Origin: Acetobacter lambici
GTDB taxonomy: Bacteria; Pseudomonadota; Alphaproteobacteria; Acetobacterales; Acetobacteraceae
NCBI RefSeq assembly: GCF_011516885.1
Contig: NZ_WOTD01000002.1
Span: forward strand, 1-64,000
Direction of reading: 5' to 3'
DNA length: 64,000 bases
The notes below the pieces were generated by a model, which did no database searches, was not told the DNA's origin, and was given only the letters and a program-made list of their open reading frames with translations. Shown here piece by piece: positions 56,265 to 64,000 of this stretch (positions are counted from its first letter, which is position 1; each line of letters begins with the position of its first letter). Made by a program: the position numbers and the translations under genes.

Positions 56265-57389
56265 ATGACAGACCCCAAGCAGCCCGTTAAACTCCTTGTC
56301 CTGCCCGGAGATGGCATTGGCCCGGAAGTTGTGCGTGAAGTCGGCCGCATTATTGCATGGCTGGAAAAAAAGCGCGGCCTGACATTTGAACTGACCGAAG
56401 ATCTGGTTGGTGGTGCATCTCTGGCGGAATATGGCGTGCCGATCCGTGATGAGGTGATCGAGAAGGCATGGGCGGCCGATGCCGTTCTGTTCGGTTCGGT
56501 GGGGGACCCCAAGTGGGGGCATGTCAGCTTTGACAAGCGCCCCGAGGTTGCCATTCTCAAGCTGCGTCAGGAACTGGGGCTCTTTGCCAACCTGCGCCCT
56601 GCCAAGGTGTTTGACGCACTGGTGGATAGCAGCACACTCAAGCCCGATGTTGTGCGCGGTCTGGATATTATGATCGTGCGTGAGACAGTGGGCGGCATTT
56701 ATTTTGGCGACCCGCGCGGGATTGAAACCCTGCCCGATGGTTCCAAGCGCGGCATTAACACCGAAGTGTACACCACGTCGGAAATCCAGCGCGTTGCCCG
56801 CGTTGCGTTCGATCTGGCCCGTAAGCGTGACAACCGCGTGTGTTCGGTGGAAAAATGCAACGTGATGGAAAGCGGACTGCTGTGGAAAGAGGTCGTGACC
56901 GATGTGCACGCCCGTGACTTCCCTGACGTCGAACTTTCCCACATGCTGGCCGATAACTGCGCCATGCAGTTGGTGCGGAACCCGCGCCAGTTTGACGTGC
57001 TGGTAACGGGCAACCTGTTTGGCGATATTCTGTCCGACCTTGCCTCCACGCTGACGGGTAGCCTTGGCATGCTCCCCTCCGCCACGCTGGGTGCGGAACA
57101 GGCCGATGGCCGCCGCCCGGCACTGTACGAACCCATTCATGGTAGTGCGCCCGACATTGCCGGGCAGGGCATTGCCAACCCGATTGCCCAGATCCTCTCC
57201 TTTGCCATGTTGCTGCGTTATTCGCTGAACCTGCAGTCGGAGGCGGATATGATCGAGCAGGCTGTCTCCAACGTGCTGGCCAGTGGCCTGCGTACGGCGG
57301 ACATTATGGCCGAAGGCATGGCCCGCGTTGGTACGTCTGTTATGGGCGAGGCCATTGTGCGCGAACTGGACAAGCTCCAGAACAGCTAG
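56265..57389 (+). CDS. leuB: 3-isopropylmalate dehydrogenase
   Basis: NAD-dependent oxidative decarboxylase in leucine synthesis. 374 residues. [46 protein letters not shown] and the decarboxylation residues match the family. ATG 56265 with GGAG seven bases upstream is preferred to the TTG at 56238. The operon ends at the terminator 57408-57444. Confidence 0.96.
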   Translation: MTDPKQPVKLLVLPGDGIGPEVVREVGRIIAWLEKKRGLTFELTEDLVGGASLAEYGVPIRDEVIEKAWAADAVLFGSVGDPKWGHVSFDKRPEVAILKLRQELGLFANLRPAKVFDALVDSSTLKPDVVRGLDIMIVRETVGGIYFGDPRGIETLPDGSKRGINTEVYTTSEIQRVARVAFDLARKRDNRVCSVEKCNVMESGLLWKEVVTDVHARDFPDVELSHMLADNCAMQLVRNPRQFDVLVTGNLFGDILSDLASTLTGSLGMLPSATLGAEQADGRRPALYEPIHGSAPDIAGQGIANPIAQILSFAMLLRYSLNLQSEADMIEQAVSNVLASGLRTADIMAEGMARVGTSVMGEAIVRELDKLQNS

Positions 57390-57407
57390 GACCTGCACAT
57401 ACGCAAC

Positions 57408-57444
57408 AAAAAAGCCGCCCACGTAAATGTGAGGCGGCTTTTTT
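57408..57444 (+). terminator. Rho-independent terminator of leuCDB
   Basis: AAAAAAGCCGCC pairs with GGCGGCTTTTTT around a loop that includes CAC/GTG pairing. It lies 18 bases after the leuB stop. Confidence 0.9.
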
Positions 57445-57499
57445 GTGCCTGATAATCCGGTGGAGACGGGGGCTCCCGCACCGTGCCATCAAGACAAAC

Positions 57500-57533
57500 A
57501 AAAAGGCCGGTACCCAAGGGTGACCGACCTTTT
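57500..57533 (-). terminator. Terminator of rpsU
   Basis: On the minus strand, AAAAGG-(mismatch)-CGGT pairs with ACCG-(mismatch)-CCTTTTT; a T run follows at 57504-57497. It lies about 30 bases after the rpsU stop codon. Confidence 0.75.
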
Positions 57534-57560
57534 ATGCCTGCAAAACAGGAGGAGGCTGGC

Positions 57561-57764
57561 TTAGAAGCCTTCGCGTTCCAGACGCTTCCGTTCCATTTTG
57601 CGTGCGCGACGTACGGCTTCTGCCGCTTCACGCGCTTTGCGTTCGGACGGCTTTTCAAAGTGCCGACGCAGTTTCATTTCACGGAAGATGCCTTCGCGCT
57701 GCATTTTTTTCTTGAGCGCTTTAAGAGCCTGATCGACATTGTTGTCACGGACTAGAACGTGCAC
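57561..57764 (-). CDS. rpsU: 30S ribosomal protein S21
   Basis: 67 residues, the short basic helical protein needed for initiation and 30S assembly. [19 protein letters not shown] and [17 protein letters not shown] are near-invariant. Translation begins at a GTG, giving Met-His-Val rather than the usual Met-Gln-Val. AGGGG is about 11 bases upstream. A hairpin lies in the leader (see 57787-57811). Transcribed divergently from def. Confidence 0.96.
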   Translation of the reverse strand: MHVLVRDNNVDQALKALKKKMQREGIFREMKLRRHFEKPSERKAREAAEAVRRARKMERKRLEREGF

Positions 57765-57786
57765 TTGGTCACTAACCCCTGTTCAA

Positions 57787-57811
57787 AAAAAATCCGGTAA
57801 ACCGGTTTTTG
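57787..57811 (-). promoter_or_regulatory. Terminator-like hairpin in the rpsU leader (possible attenuator)
   Basis: Read on the minus strand, AAAA-A-CCGG-TTTA-CCGG-A-TTTTTTTT forms a short stem-loop with a T run, about 20-45 bases before the rpsU start codon. This is where an attenuator would sit. The stem is only four G-C pairs plus A-T pairs, so it is modest. Confidence 0.4.
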
Positions 57812-57979
57812 GGAAGCCATTAAGGAAGGAGATCCGCGTTACCCTTCCGGGCTGCCGATTCCACTGTTGGCGGTCTCTATAACACGGCCTTAAGACAAGA
57901 TACAATTCGTTCTTGCGTATCAGACCCGCACTTCCGTGTGTTTTATTGTGGTTGTGCAAAAAAACAGGACAACAAAAGC

Positions 57980-58510
57980 ATGTCGGTTCTAGCCATAGCC
58001 CGGATGGGCCACCCGGTTCTGCTGCAACGTGCGGTTGAGGTGGAGGATGTAAGCGCTCTCCATATCAGGGATCTGTTGCAGAATATGCGAGAAACCCTGA
58101 CCGAAAGTGGCGGTGTGGGTCTAGCGGCACCTCAGGTGCATGTGCCCCTCAGGCTGTTCCTCTACTCGGTGCCGCCCGCACGCAGCGAGGGGGAGGATGA
58201 TCCACCACGCCCCGTGCAGGCGCTGATCAACCCCATATTGGAGCCAGATGGCCCGGATATGATGCAACGCCTTGAAGGCTGCCTGTCCATTCCCGGATTC
58301 CGGGGGGAGGTGCCGCGTTATCGCCGTGTGCGCTATAGTGGGTGGGATGAGCACGGCGCACGGGTGGAAGGTGTGGCCTCGGGGTTCTGTGCCAATGTCA
58401 TGCAGCATGAAATGGATCATCTGGACGGAATCCTCTATCCCATGCGTATGACGGATATGGCCCGCTTTGGTTTTGAGGCGGAAATAACACGGTATGGGGT
58501 AAAGGCATGA
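57980..58510 (+). CDS. def: Peptide deformylase
   Basis: Metalloenzyme removing the formyl group from nascent proteins. 176 residues. The three signature motifs are intact: GVGLAAPQ (45-52), EGCLSIP (99-105, ligand Cys101) and QHEMDHLDG (142-150, ligands His143 and His147). ATG 57980 begins with the family N-terminus. The stop codon overlaps the coq9 ATG (ATGA). Confidence 0.95.
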   Translation: MSVLAIARMGHPVLLQRAVEVEDVSALHIRDLLQNMRETLTESGGVGLAAPQVHVPLRLFLYSVPPARSEGEDDPPRPVQALINPILEPDGPDMMQRLEGCLSIPGFRGEVPRYRRVRYSGWDEHGARVEGVASGFCANVMQHEMDHLDGILYPMRMTDMARFGFEAEITRYGVKA

Positions 58511-59172
58511 GCATGCTGCCGGGTAAAATGGAACAGGCACTCTCTCTGGCTGTGGCAACGCTGGCAGCAGGCGTTATGCCTGCCCCCATGGAGCGCGATA
58601 CGGACCGGGACGATGCCCTGCGCAAGCTGGCCGCAGTTGCGGGGGAGTGTGGGTGGAGCATGGCAACACTCCGTTCCGTGGCGGGGCCAAATGCGGACCT
58701 CCTTTTTCCCGCAGGGGTGGTGGAGATGGTGGAGGCATGGTCCGACCTGTGTGACCGCACCATGGTGGACGCCATGCGGGACACGCCCGAGCCAAGGCTG
58801 AGCAGGCGGGTGCGTCAGGCTATTCTGCTGCGCCTGCCCGTTGATGGGCCACGACGGGCTGCGGCATTGCGGGGCATGAAAGTCTTTTTGTCCTGCAAGG
58901 GGCAAAAAGCTTTCAGGCGCGCATGGGTGCGTACGGTCAACGCCATATGGCAGGCCGCGCAGGATGACGCGACGGGTCTGACCTATGTCAGCAAAAGGCT
59001 GACTTTGGGGGCGGTGTATGCCTCGGTCTTCCTGTATTGGCTCAGCCGGGGGGGGGATCAGGCCGGGTTGGAGGCGTTTGTTGACCGGCGGTTGGCCGAT
59101 GTGCTGCGCATAGGCCGCCTTAAGGCCCGTTTTGGCGCACCCGTTGCCACACCAGCCCCCGCCAAAGGATAG
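58507..59172 (+). CDS. coq9: COQ9-family ubiquinone biosynthesis protein
   Basis: 221 residues of the COQ9/TIGR02396 family, a lipid-binding helper of ubiquinone hydroxylation in mitochondria and alphaproteobacteria. Recognisable parts are GWSMATLR.VAG near residue 48, VRQAILLRL, and YVSKRLTLGAVYASVFLYWL followed by FVDRRLADVLRIGRLK. It begins inside the def stop and precedes a MarR gene. A run of nine G (59048-59056) lies in frame inside the gene. Confidence 0.85.
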   Translation: MSMLPGKMEQALSLAVATLAAGVMPAPMERDTDRDDALRKLAAVAGECGWSMATLRSVAGPNADLLFPAGVVEMVEAWSDLCDRTMVDAMRDTPEPRLSRRVRQAILLRLPVDGPRRAAALRGMKVFLSCKGQKAFRRAWVRTVNAIWQAAQDDATGLTYVSKRLTLGAVYASVFLYWLSRGGDQAGLEAFVDRRLADVLRIGRLKARFGAPVATPAPAKG

Positions 59173-59180
59173 GCGCGCGG

Positions 59181-59699
59181 ATGGCCATGCCACCGCCCCA
59201 CGAGCGCGCGGGCTCCGATCTGCTTTTTTTGCGCGAGGAAAGCCTGCGACTGGCGCAAACACTCATGTTCCTGGCCGCGCGGGATATGGCCGAGGCCGTA
59301 GCCCCCGTGCTGGAGGAAGATGGCCTTGGTCGCGCGCATTATCGCGTGTTGCAGGTTCTGGCCTTTAGCCCCGGTATTCCCGTCAGCCGGTTGCAGGACA
59401 TTCTGGGTGTGACCAAGCAGAGTCTGGGGCGCACATTGCAAGAACTGGATGGGCGGGCCTATCTGGAGAGCCGGACCGGACGGCAGGACAGAAGGCAGAA
59501 GCTGCTGTTTTTAAGCCCAACGGGCAAAGCGGCGGAAGCCCGGCTTTTTGCGGTGATCCGCCAAAGGCTGGTCGCTGCCTACCGGGAGGCAGGGGGAACT
59601 GCGGTGGAAGGCTTCCGGCGTGTTATAAGTGGTATGCTGTCCGAGCATAGTCGTGCCTTGCTCACGGAAGAGAGCGTAGGCCGCAGGGAAGGGCGTTAA
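59181..59699 (+). CDS. petP: MarR-family regulator (PetP-like)
   Basis: 172 residues with a winged-helix domain: HYRVLQVLAFSPGIPVSRLQDILG, LGRTLQELDGRAYLESRTGRQDRRQKLLFLS (the wing), and helical dimerisation ends. Its coupling to an OmpR-type regulator (TAA-C-ATG) mirrors the petP-petR pair of Rhodobacter capsulatus, where both are needed for cytochrome bc1 expression; the assignment is by analogy. Ligand unknown. Confidence 0.75.
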   Translation: MAMPPPHERAGSDLLFLREESLRLAQTLMFLAARDMAEAVAPVLEEDGLGRAHYRVLQVLAFSPGIPVSRLQDILGVTKQSLGRTLQELDGRAYLESRTGRQDRRQKLLFLSPTGKAAEARLFAVIRQRLVAAYREAGGTAVEGFRRVISGMLSEHSRALLTEESVGRREGR

Positions 59700-59700
59700 C

Positions 59701-60423
59701 ATGTCTGAGCAGATAACAACCACCGAAGGGGACGTTGCGTCCCATGTTATGGTGGTGGATGACGACCCACGCCTGCGCCGCCTGTTGCAGCGGTACCTGT
59801 TTGAGCATGGGTTCCGCGTAAGCGTTGCAGCCAATGCGACGGAGGCGCGGCATACGCTTGAAGGGATTCAGCCCGACGCCCTTGTGCTGGATGTGACCAT
59901 GCCCGGAGAGAACGGTCTGGACCTGACCCGCGCCCTGCGCGATGCCGGGCAGGACCTGCCCATTCTGCTCCTGACCGCGCGGGGCGAACCAGAAGACCGT
60001 ATTACCGGGCTGGAAGCAGGGGCGGATGATTATCTGGGTAAACCGTTTGAACCGCGAGAACTGCTGTTGCGGCTCAAGGCGCATCTCAGGCGGCACCAGC
60101 CTCCGCCGCCCACGGATAACCTGCGGATTGTCAGGCTGGGGGACAAGGAGTTCGACCCGGTCAGGCTGCTGCTGAGCGGGCCGGATGGCAACATCCACCT
60201 GACCGGGGGGGAGGCTGCTCTGCTGTGCGTTCTGGCGCGTAGACCCAACGAGACCTTCACGCGTGAGGACATTGCCAAGGCCATGGACATGACCGAAATT
60301 GGCGAGCGCGCGGTGGATGTGCAGGTTACGCGCCTGCGCCGCTGCATAGAGCCAGACCCGCGTGAGCCGCGCTTTTTGCATACGGTGCGGGGCCGAGGGT
60401 ACGTGCTCAAGCCGGGTCTGTAG
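59701..60423 (+). CDS. petR: OmpR-family response regulator (PetR-like)
   Basis: 240 residues: a receiver domain with acidic pocket VVDDDPR, phosphoacceptor Asp64 (LVLDVTMPG) and KPF, and a C-terminal winged-helix DNA-binding domain (LTGGEAALLCVLARRPNETFTRE and VDVQVTRLRRCIEPDPREPRFLHTVRGRGYVL split). One base separates it from the MarR gene, and the kinase follows five bases later. Confidence 0.88.
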   Translation: MSEQITTTEGDVASHVMVVDDDPRLRRLLQRYLFEHGFRVSVAANATEARHTLEGIQPDALVLDVTMPGENGLDLTRALRDAGQDLPILLLTARGEPEDRITGLEAGADDYLGKPFEPRELLLRLKAHLRRHQPPPPTDNLRIVRLGDKEFDPVRLLLSGPDGNIHLTGGEAALLCVLARRPNETFTREDIAKAMDMTEIGERAVDVQVTRLRRCIEPDPREPRFLHTVRGRGYVLKPGL

Positions 60424-60428
60424 GGCGT

Positions 60429-61814
60429 ATGACCGGCCGCAAGGGTTTTCGCCTTTTTCCGCGTGGGGGGTGGACCTCACTCAAGATGGAAAAATCGGTC
60501 AGGCGTGTACTGCCCCGCTCCCTGTTGGGACGGTCCTTGCTGATTGTTCTCTTTCCACTGCTGATCACGCAGGGAATCGCGCTTGAACTGTATTACGGCA
60601 ATTTTCTCAAAGTCGTATCCCGGCGGCTTACGGGCTCTGTTACGGCGGAAATTGTTCTGTCCCTCAATGCGCTGGAACGGCTGAAAAACCCGGCGGATAA
60701 GGAGTGGTTTGTTGCACAGGCCCGTGAGCAGCTACAGCTTATAGAAATCTGGCGACCGGGAGAAAAACTCGCCCGCGTTGGCTCCACCCATGTTCTGGGC
60801 CCCATGGATGATGACCTTGTGCATGCCCTGCATGAGGGCATTGATTATCCGTTTTTTGTCAAATGGCGGCATTTTCATCATACGGTACGGATTTACATTC
60901 AGCTCCCGGATGGGGTGCTGGAAATTGATACACCCAGAAAACGGCTGGATATGGGGCAGATCTGGCTGTTTGTCGCGTGGACTGTAGGCAGCACTCTGCT
61001 GTTGTTCATTATCGCGGGGCTGTTCATGCGCAATCAGGTGCGGGCCATCCGCCAGTTGGCTCAGGCGGCGGAACAGTTTGGCATGGGGCGCGATATTGGC
61101 CCCATACGCCCCGCAGGCGCGCAGGAGGTGCGTAAGGCTGCTGTAGCCTTCAACCGCATGCAGGACAGGATAACCCGCTTTGTGGCGCAACGTACGGGCG
61201 TTCTGGCGGGTGTTTCGCATGATCTGCGCACCCCACTGACCCGCCTGCGCCTGTCTTTGGCCATGATGCCCCGTGAAGGGGCCATATGCGCCAAAGGCAT
61301 GACCGAAGATCTGGACGAGATGATCGGTGATATTGCCGAGATGGAACACATGATCGACAGCTACCTTTCCTTCGCACGGGGGGAAGGGTCGGAGAGCGTG
61401 CAAAAGGTTGAAATGCTGCCTTTTCTGGAGGATGTGGTGGCAGCCGCGCGACGGGCCAGTGTGCATGTTCGCGCACTTGTGGTGGAGCCGGGGCTGCACG
61501 CACATATGCGACCAGATGCCATGCGCCGCGCATTGGGCAACCTGTTTGATAACGCCCGCAGGCATGGCGCGAGTGTTGTGCTGAGCGCGCGCCACGTTGC
61601 CGGGGGGGTCAGTATTCTGGTGGATGACGATGGACCGGGCATTCCGCCAGACCGCCGGGCGCATGTGCTGCGTGCGTTTGAGAGCGGGCAGGGCGGCGGC
61701 ACGGGGCTGGGGCTGACCATTGCGCGCGACATCATTCGGGCGCATGGGGGCGAAATGGCGTTGGAGAACGCGCCTGAAGGCGGGTTGCGGGTAAGGCTAT
61801 ATCTGCCAAACTAG
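60429..61814 (+). CDS. EnvZ-like sensor histidine kinase
   Basis: 461 residues: two membrane helices (about 36-58 and 177-200) flank a periplasmic domain of about 120 residues, then HAMP (about 200-255), His264 in GVSHDLRTPLTRLRL, N-box ALGNLFDNARRHG, and G boxes DDGPGIPP and GTGLGLTIA. The layout and HAMP-HisKA similarity are EnvZ-like. It is evidently the partner of the adjacent OmpR-family regulator; the stimulus is unknown. Confidence 0.88.
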   Translation: MTGRKGFRLFPRGGWTSLKMEKSVRRVLPRSLLGRSLLIVLFPLLITQGIALELYYGNFLKVVSRRLTGSVTAEIVLSLNALERLKNPADKEWFVAQAREQLQLIEIWRPGEKLARVGSTHVLGPMDDDLVHALHEGIDYPFFVKWRHFHHTVRIYIQLPDGVLEIDTPRKRLDMGQIWLFVAWTVGSTLLLFIIAGLFMRNQVRAIRQLAQAAEQFGMGRDIGPIRPAGAQEVRKAAVAFNRMQDRITRFVAQRTGVLAGVSHDLRTPLTRLRLSLAMMPREGAICAKGMTEDLDEMIGDIAEMEHMIDSYLSFARGEGSESVQKVEMLPFLEDVVAAARRASVHVRALVVEPGLHAHMRPDAMRRALGNLFDNARRHGASVVLSARHVAGGVSILVDDDGPGIPPDRRAHVLRAFESGQGGGTGLGLTIARDIIRAHGGEMALENAPEGGLRVRLYLPN

Positions 61815-61842
61815 GGCAGTCTGCCCATCCGGCTGTGTTGTT

Positions 61843-62403
61843 TTACAGGGAGTTACCCGACCCGAAGTGACCGGGGCCTGAACTGTTGTTGAACATGCCA
61901 CCCTGTCCGCCAGCGGCCCCGGAACCCATCATGTTCTGCATGGGGTTATAGCGGCCCACATTCCCCAGAATCTGCTGGAGCGCATTGATCTTGGTGCCCG
62001 GCGTTGGCGTGATCTCGTTGATCATGGCAACGTGCTTGGCATCCTTGAGGCTGAGGGTGCGCATGCTTTCCAGTGTGCCGGCATTGTTGAACTTGAGCAC
62101 AACAAGGTTCTGCTTGATCACACCGGGAAAATCCATGGGCACCAGATGGGTGGTCATGGAAATGTAAATCCAGATGTTATCGTCAAACGCACCCTTGGTG
62201 GTGGGGGAGCCCATAAGGTCAATGGCGTCCGCACGGGTGCTGGAGCCGGGTTCAAGCTGGCTGTATTCTTCAGGCTCGATAATGGAGCCTCTGGGCGTGG
62301 GGGTGGGGCCAAAAACCTGACAGCCAGACAATACAAGAACAGTGGCAAGTGCCCCGCAGGCACTTTTAAGGCGCGATGTCTTGGTCTTGCGTGGCGGCGT
62401 CAT
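61843..62403 (-). CDS. bamE: Outer-membrane protein assembly factor BamE
   Basis: A lipoprotein subunit of the BAM complex (SmpA/OmlA family). 186 residues. Signal peptide with lipobox VLSGC (Cys near residue 28). The core includes LEPGSSTRADAIDLMGSPTTKGAFDDNIWIYIS (split), the Gly-Ser-Pro loop and VVLKFN. The C-terminal 35 residues are Gly/Asn/Met-rich. Met at 62403 gives a basic N-region; 62421 is an alternative. Divergent from the DUF177 gene. Confidence 0.85.
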   Translation of the reverse strand: MTPPRKTKTSRLKSACGALATVLVLSGCQVFGPTPTPRGSIIEPEEYSQLEPGSSTRADAIDLMGSPTTKGAFDDNIWIYISMTTHLVPMDFPGVIKQNLVVLKFNNAGTLESMRTLSLKDAKHVAMINEITPTPGTKINALQQILGNVGRYNPMQNMMGSGAAGGQGGMFNNSSGPGHFGSGNSL

Positions 62404-62659
62404 CTGGTCAGGGTGTCCCAAACGTAAGATTGTGATCCATGATCGTCATCCAACTGGCAACGGCCATTTCTGTCCGATGCCCCAACACTCGCGGGGCGTC
62501 AATTGCTGAATGGCAAAAAGAGCACGCTTTGTGCGCTTCATGCATTGTCATTACTCCATAAAGTTCCGCTTGTGTGGTAGATTGTTCATGCGGTGACCAG
62601 AAAGCTTTGTCCCGAGCGTGTCCCGCCTGCTTGTTTCAGCGTTACTTCAGGAGACCTCC

Positions 62660-63214
62660 ATGACCGAAAAGCCAGAATTTTTTCGCCCTCTGGCCGTGCG
62701 CCGAATCGGAATACTGGGAACGGATATGACTGTGGAAGCCACGCCGGACGAATGTAAAAAAGTAGCCAGGCGGCTGGGCTTGCAGGATGTGGCCATGCTG
62801 CGCTGCCGCTACCGGCTCAAGGACAATGGACGGGGCGTTGTTACGGCCGAAGGCGCCATGGCCGTCCGTTTTACGCAGACCTGCGTTGTGAGCATGGAAG
62901 CGTTTGAGGATATGATGGCGGGATCGTTTGTTATCCGCTTTGTTCCCGCCAGCCAGTTTGTGGAAGCTGACGCGCCCGATATGGACGCGATTGATGAAAT
63001 TCCGTATGAGAGGCAGGACGTTGATCTGGGCGAGGCTGTGGTTGAGCAGTTTGCACTGGATCTGGAGCCCTATCCGCATGCGCCTGATGTTGCTCTCCCT
63101 CCCGGCCTGATCATGGATGAGGAAGAGGTGGAACAGCACGGTCTTGAGGAAGAGCCAGAGAAAAAGGCCAGTCCGTTTGCTGGTCTGGCCCGCTGGCGGG
63201 GTGGAAACGCGTAA
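62660..63214 (+). CDS. yceD: DUF177/YceD family protein (23S rRNA accumulation protein)
   Basis: 184 residues. The DUF177 pattern is visible: a beta-rich N-terminal half, RFTQTCVVSMEAFED (the C-x-RC-like segment lacks Cys pairs), an acidic stretch DAPDMDAIDEIPY, and DLGEAVVEQFALDLEPYPHAP. In E. coli YceD affects 23S rRNA accumulation. The order yceD-rpmF-plsX is conserved across bacteria and supports the call. AGGAG lies upstream of ATG 62660. Confidence 0.88.
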   Translation: MTEKPEFFRPLAVRRIGILGTDMTVEATPDECKKVARRLGLQDVAMLRCRYRLKDNGRGVVTAEGAMAVRFTQTCVVSMEAFEDMMAGSFVIRFVPASQFVEADAPDMDAIDEIPYERQDVDLGEAVVEQFALDLEPYPHAPDVALPPGLIMDEEEVEQHGLEEEPEKKASPFAGLARWRGGNA

Positions 63215-63384
63215 TTGCCCAAGTGTGGGTGTGGGGTTTTCTTTTAGGATTGCTTGCGAAAACGCTTGCTGTCTGCTAGAGGCCGCGGCTCAGTGCTGGT
63301 GTTAAACCTGTTATGTCGTCTGGCTGCGTTAACGCGTGACCGGGCGTGTTGTTCAAACCATTTTTATGAGAAGGGGCTGGGCTT

Positions 63385-63588
63385 ATGGCTGTACCCAAAA
63401 AGAAAACCTCGCCTTCACGTCGTGGCATGCGTCGCAGCCATGAAGCTCTGCGTGCAGAAGCTCATGCTGAATGCTCCAACTGTGGCGAACTGAAGCGTCC
63501 TCACAATGTCTGCAGTCATTGTGGTCATTACGACGGTCGTGAAGTGATTGCCGCCGGCAAGGCACTCAAGGTCGCCGTTCGCGCCTGA
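63385..63588 (+). CDS. rpmF: 50S ribosomal protein L32
   Basis: 67 residues. [20 protein letters not shown] is the canonical start, and the zinc-binding CSNC (46-50 region of the gene product) and CSHCG make it the Cys4 form. Preceded by GGGGCTGGGCTT and followed by plsX about 85 bases later. Confidence 0.96.
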   Translation: MAVPKKKTSPSRRGMRRSHEALRAEAHAECSNCGELKRPHNVCSHCGHYDGREVIAAGKALKVAVRA

Positions 63589-63673
63589 TTTTTCAGGCGT
63601 GAGAACGCGTGCTGCATCCGTCGCACGCGGGGTAATGGGGGTAAGGCATCTGCGGCATGGCAGAGAAGCAGGC

Positions 63674-64000
63674 ATGAGCAAGACCGAGATTCCAGAAAGT
63701 TTTCCTTCCGACCCTAACGAGGTGTTCAATCTCGCCGTGGACGGGATGGGGGGCGATGGGGCTCCAGAAGTGGTTGTTGCCGGGCTTGCCGTTGCCGCCG
63801 AACGGCACCGCAATATCAAGGTGCTTCTGATCGGGGATGAAGCGCGCCTGCTCCCTTTGCTGGCGAAGTATCCCAAGGCTGCGTCCATATGCACGGTGTG
63901 GCATACGGATGTGTCTGTCTCGATGGACATGAAGCCAACATCCGCGCTGCGGATGCGTCAGTCCTCCATGCGGCTTGCCATGGACGCCGTGGCCAGTGGA
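63674..64000 (+). CDS. plsX: Phosphate acyltransferase PlsX (5' part)
   Basis: The first 109 codons of acyl-ACP:phosphate acyltransferase, which makes acyl-phosphate for phosphatidic acid synthesis. LAVDGMGGDGAP (near residue 20) is the family hallmark, and MKPTSALRMRQSSMRLAMDAVASG matches the downstream conserved segment. The window ends inside the gene, so the C-terminus is not visible. Follows rpmF as usual. Confidence 0.93.
   Translation, partial: MSKTEIPESFPSDPNEVFNLAVDGMGGDGAPEVVVAGLAVAAERHRNIKVLLIGDEARLLPLLAKYPKAASICTVWHTDVSVSMDMKPTSALRMRQSSMRLAMDAVASG

Overview
This window looks like a chromosomal core segment of an alphaproteobacterium. It is most likely an acetic acid bacterium (Acetobacteraceae, perhaps Acetobacter), judging from gene order and protein content; that placement is inference, since no rRNA or genus marker is present. 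About 63 protein genes (one broken by a frameshift, one cut by the right edge) and two tRNA genes fill it. I see no insertion sequence, prophage, CRISPR array or plasmid feature.

Layout. 1-6.7 kb is a metal-homeostasis block. It holds a TonB-dependent siderophore receptor behind a Fur-like box, a Gly-rich RcnB-family periplasmic protein, a yybP-ykoY manganese riboswitch in front of a frameshifted mntP, and a Zur-like box in front of a COG0523 zinc GTPase with a coupled small unknown gene. 6.8-10.2 kb carries gpt, tRNA-Pro, an NDUFS4-like complex I accessory gene, tRNA-Arg, cysE and a ubiquinone hydroxylase. 10.4-21.3 kb is the nitrogen-control supercluster glnB, ispDF, dusB, ntrB, ntrC, ntrY, ntrX, hfq, hflX. 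21.4-33.4 kb holds a NUDIX hydrolase, clpB, sodB, an NDUFAF6-like protein, a 3-hydroxyisobutyrate dehydrogenase-family enzyme, msrQ, a SulP transporter, lpxB, hisI, ygfZ and a family 9 glycosyltransferase. 33.6-49.8 kb holds a small secreted unknown, a YfgM-like protein, bamB, der, an MFS exporter, a family 4 glycosyltransferase, gshA, rsmE, ubiA, lolA, rarA, rluC, an AsmA-family protein and an ATP12 chaperone. 49.9-57.4 kb is a Spy/CpxP-like protein, then ffh-rpsP-rimM-trmD-rplS and leuCDB. 57.5-64 kb holds rpsU, def, coq9, a PetP/PetR-like regulator pair with a histidine kinase, bamE, the DUF177 gene, rpmF and the start of plsX.

How it works together. Most genes are housekeeping: translation and protein targeting, outer-membrane and LPS assembly (lpxB, bamB, bamE, lolA), ubiquinone synthesis (ubiA, UbiH/COQ6 family, coq9) and nitrogen signalling. 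Several families shared with mitochondria are present (NDUFS4-, NDUFAF6-, ATP12-, COQ9- and COQ6-like). The most noteworthy points are the manganese riboswitch followed by an mntP that is out of frame at a C8 tract, and NtrC and NtrX proteins that both lack the sigma-54 GAFTGA loop. Predicted Fur and Zur operators, a predicted heat-shock promoter at clpB and several small uncharacterised genes are also recorded. All assignments come from reading the sequence; no database search was run.
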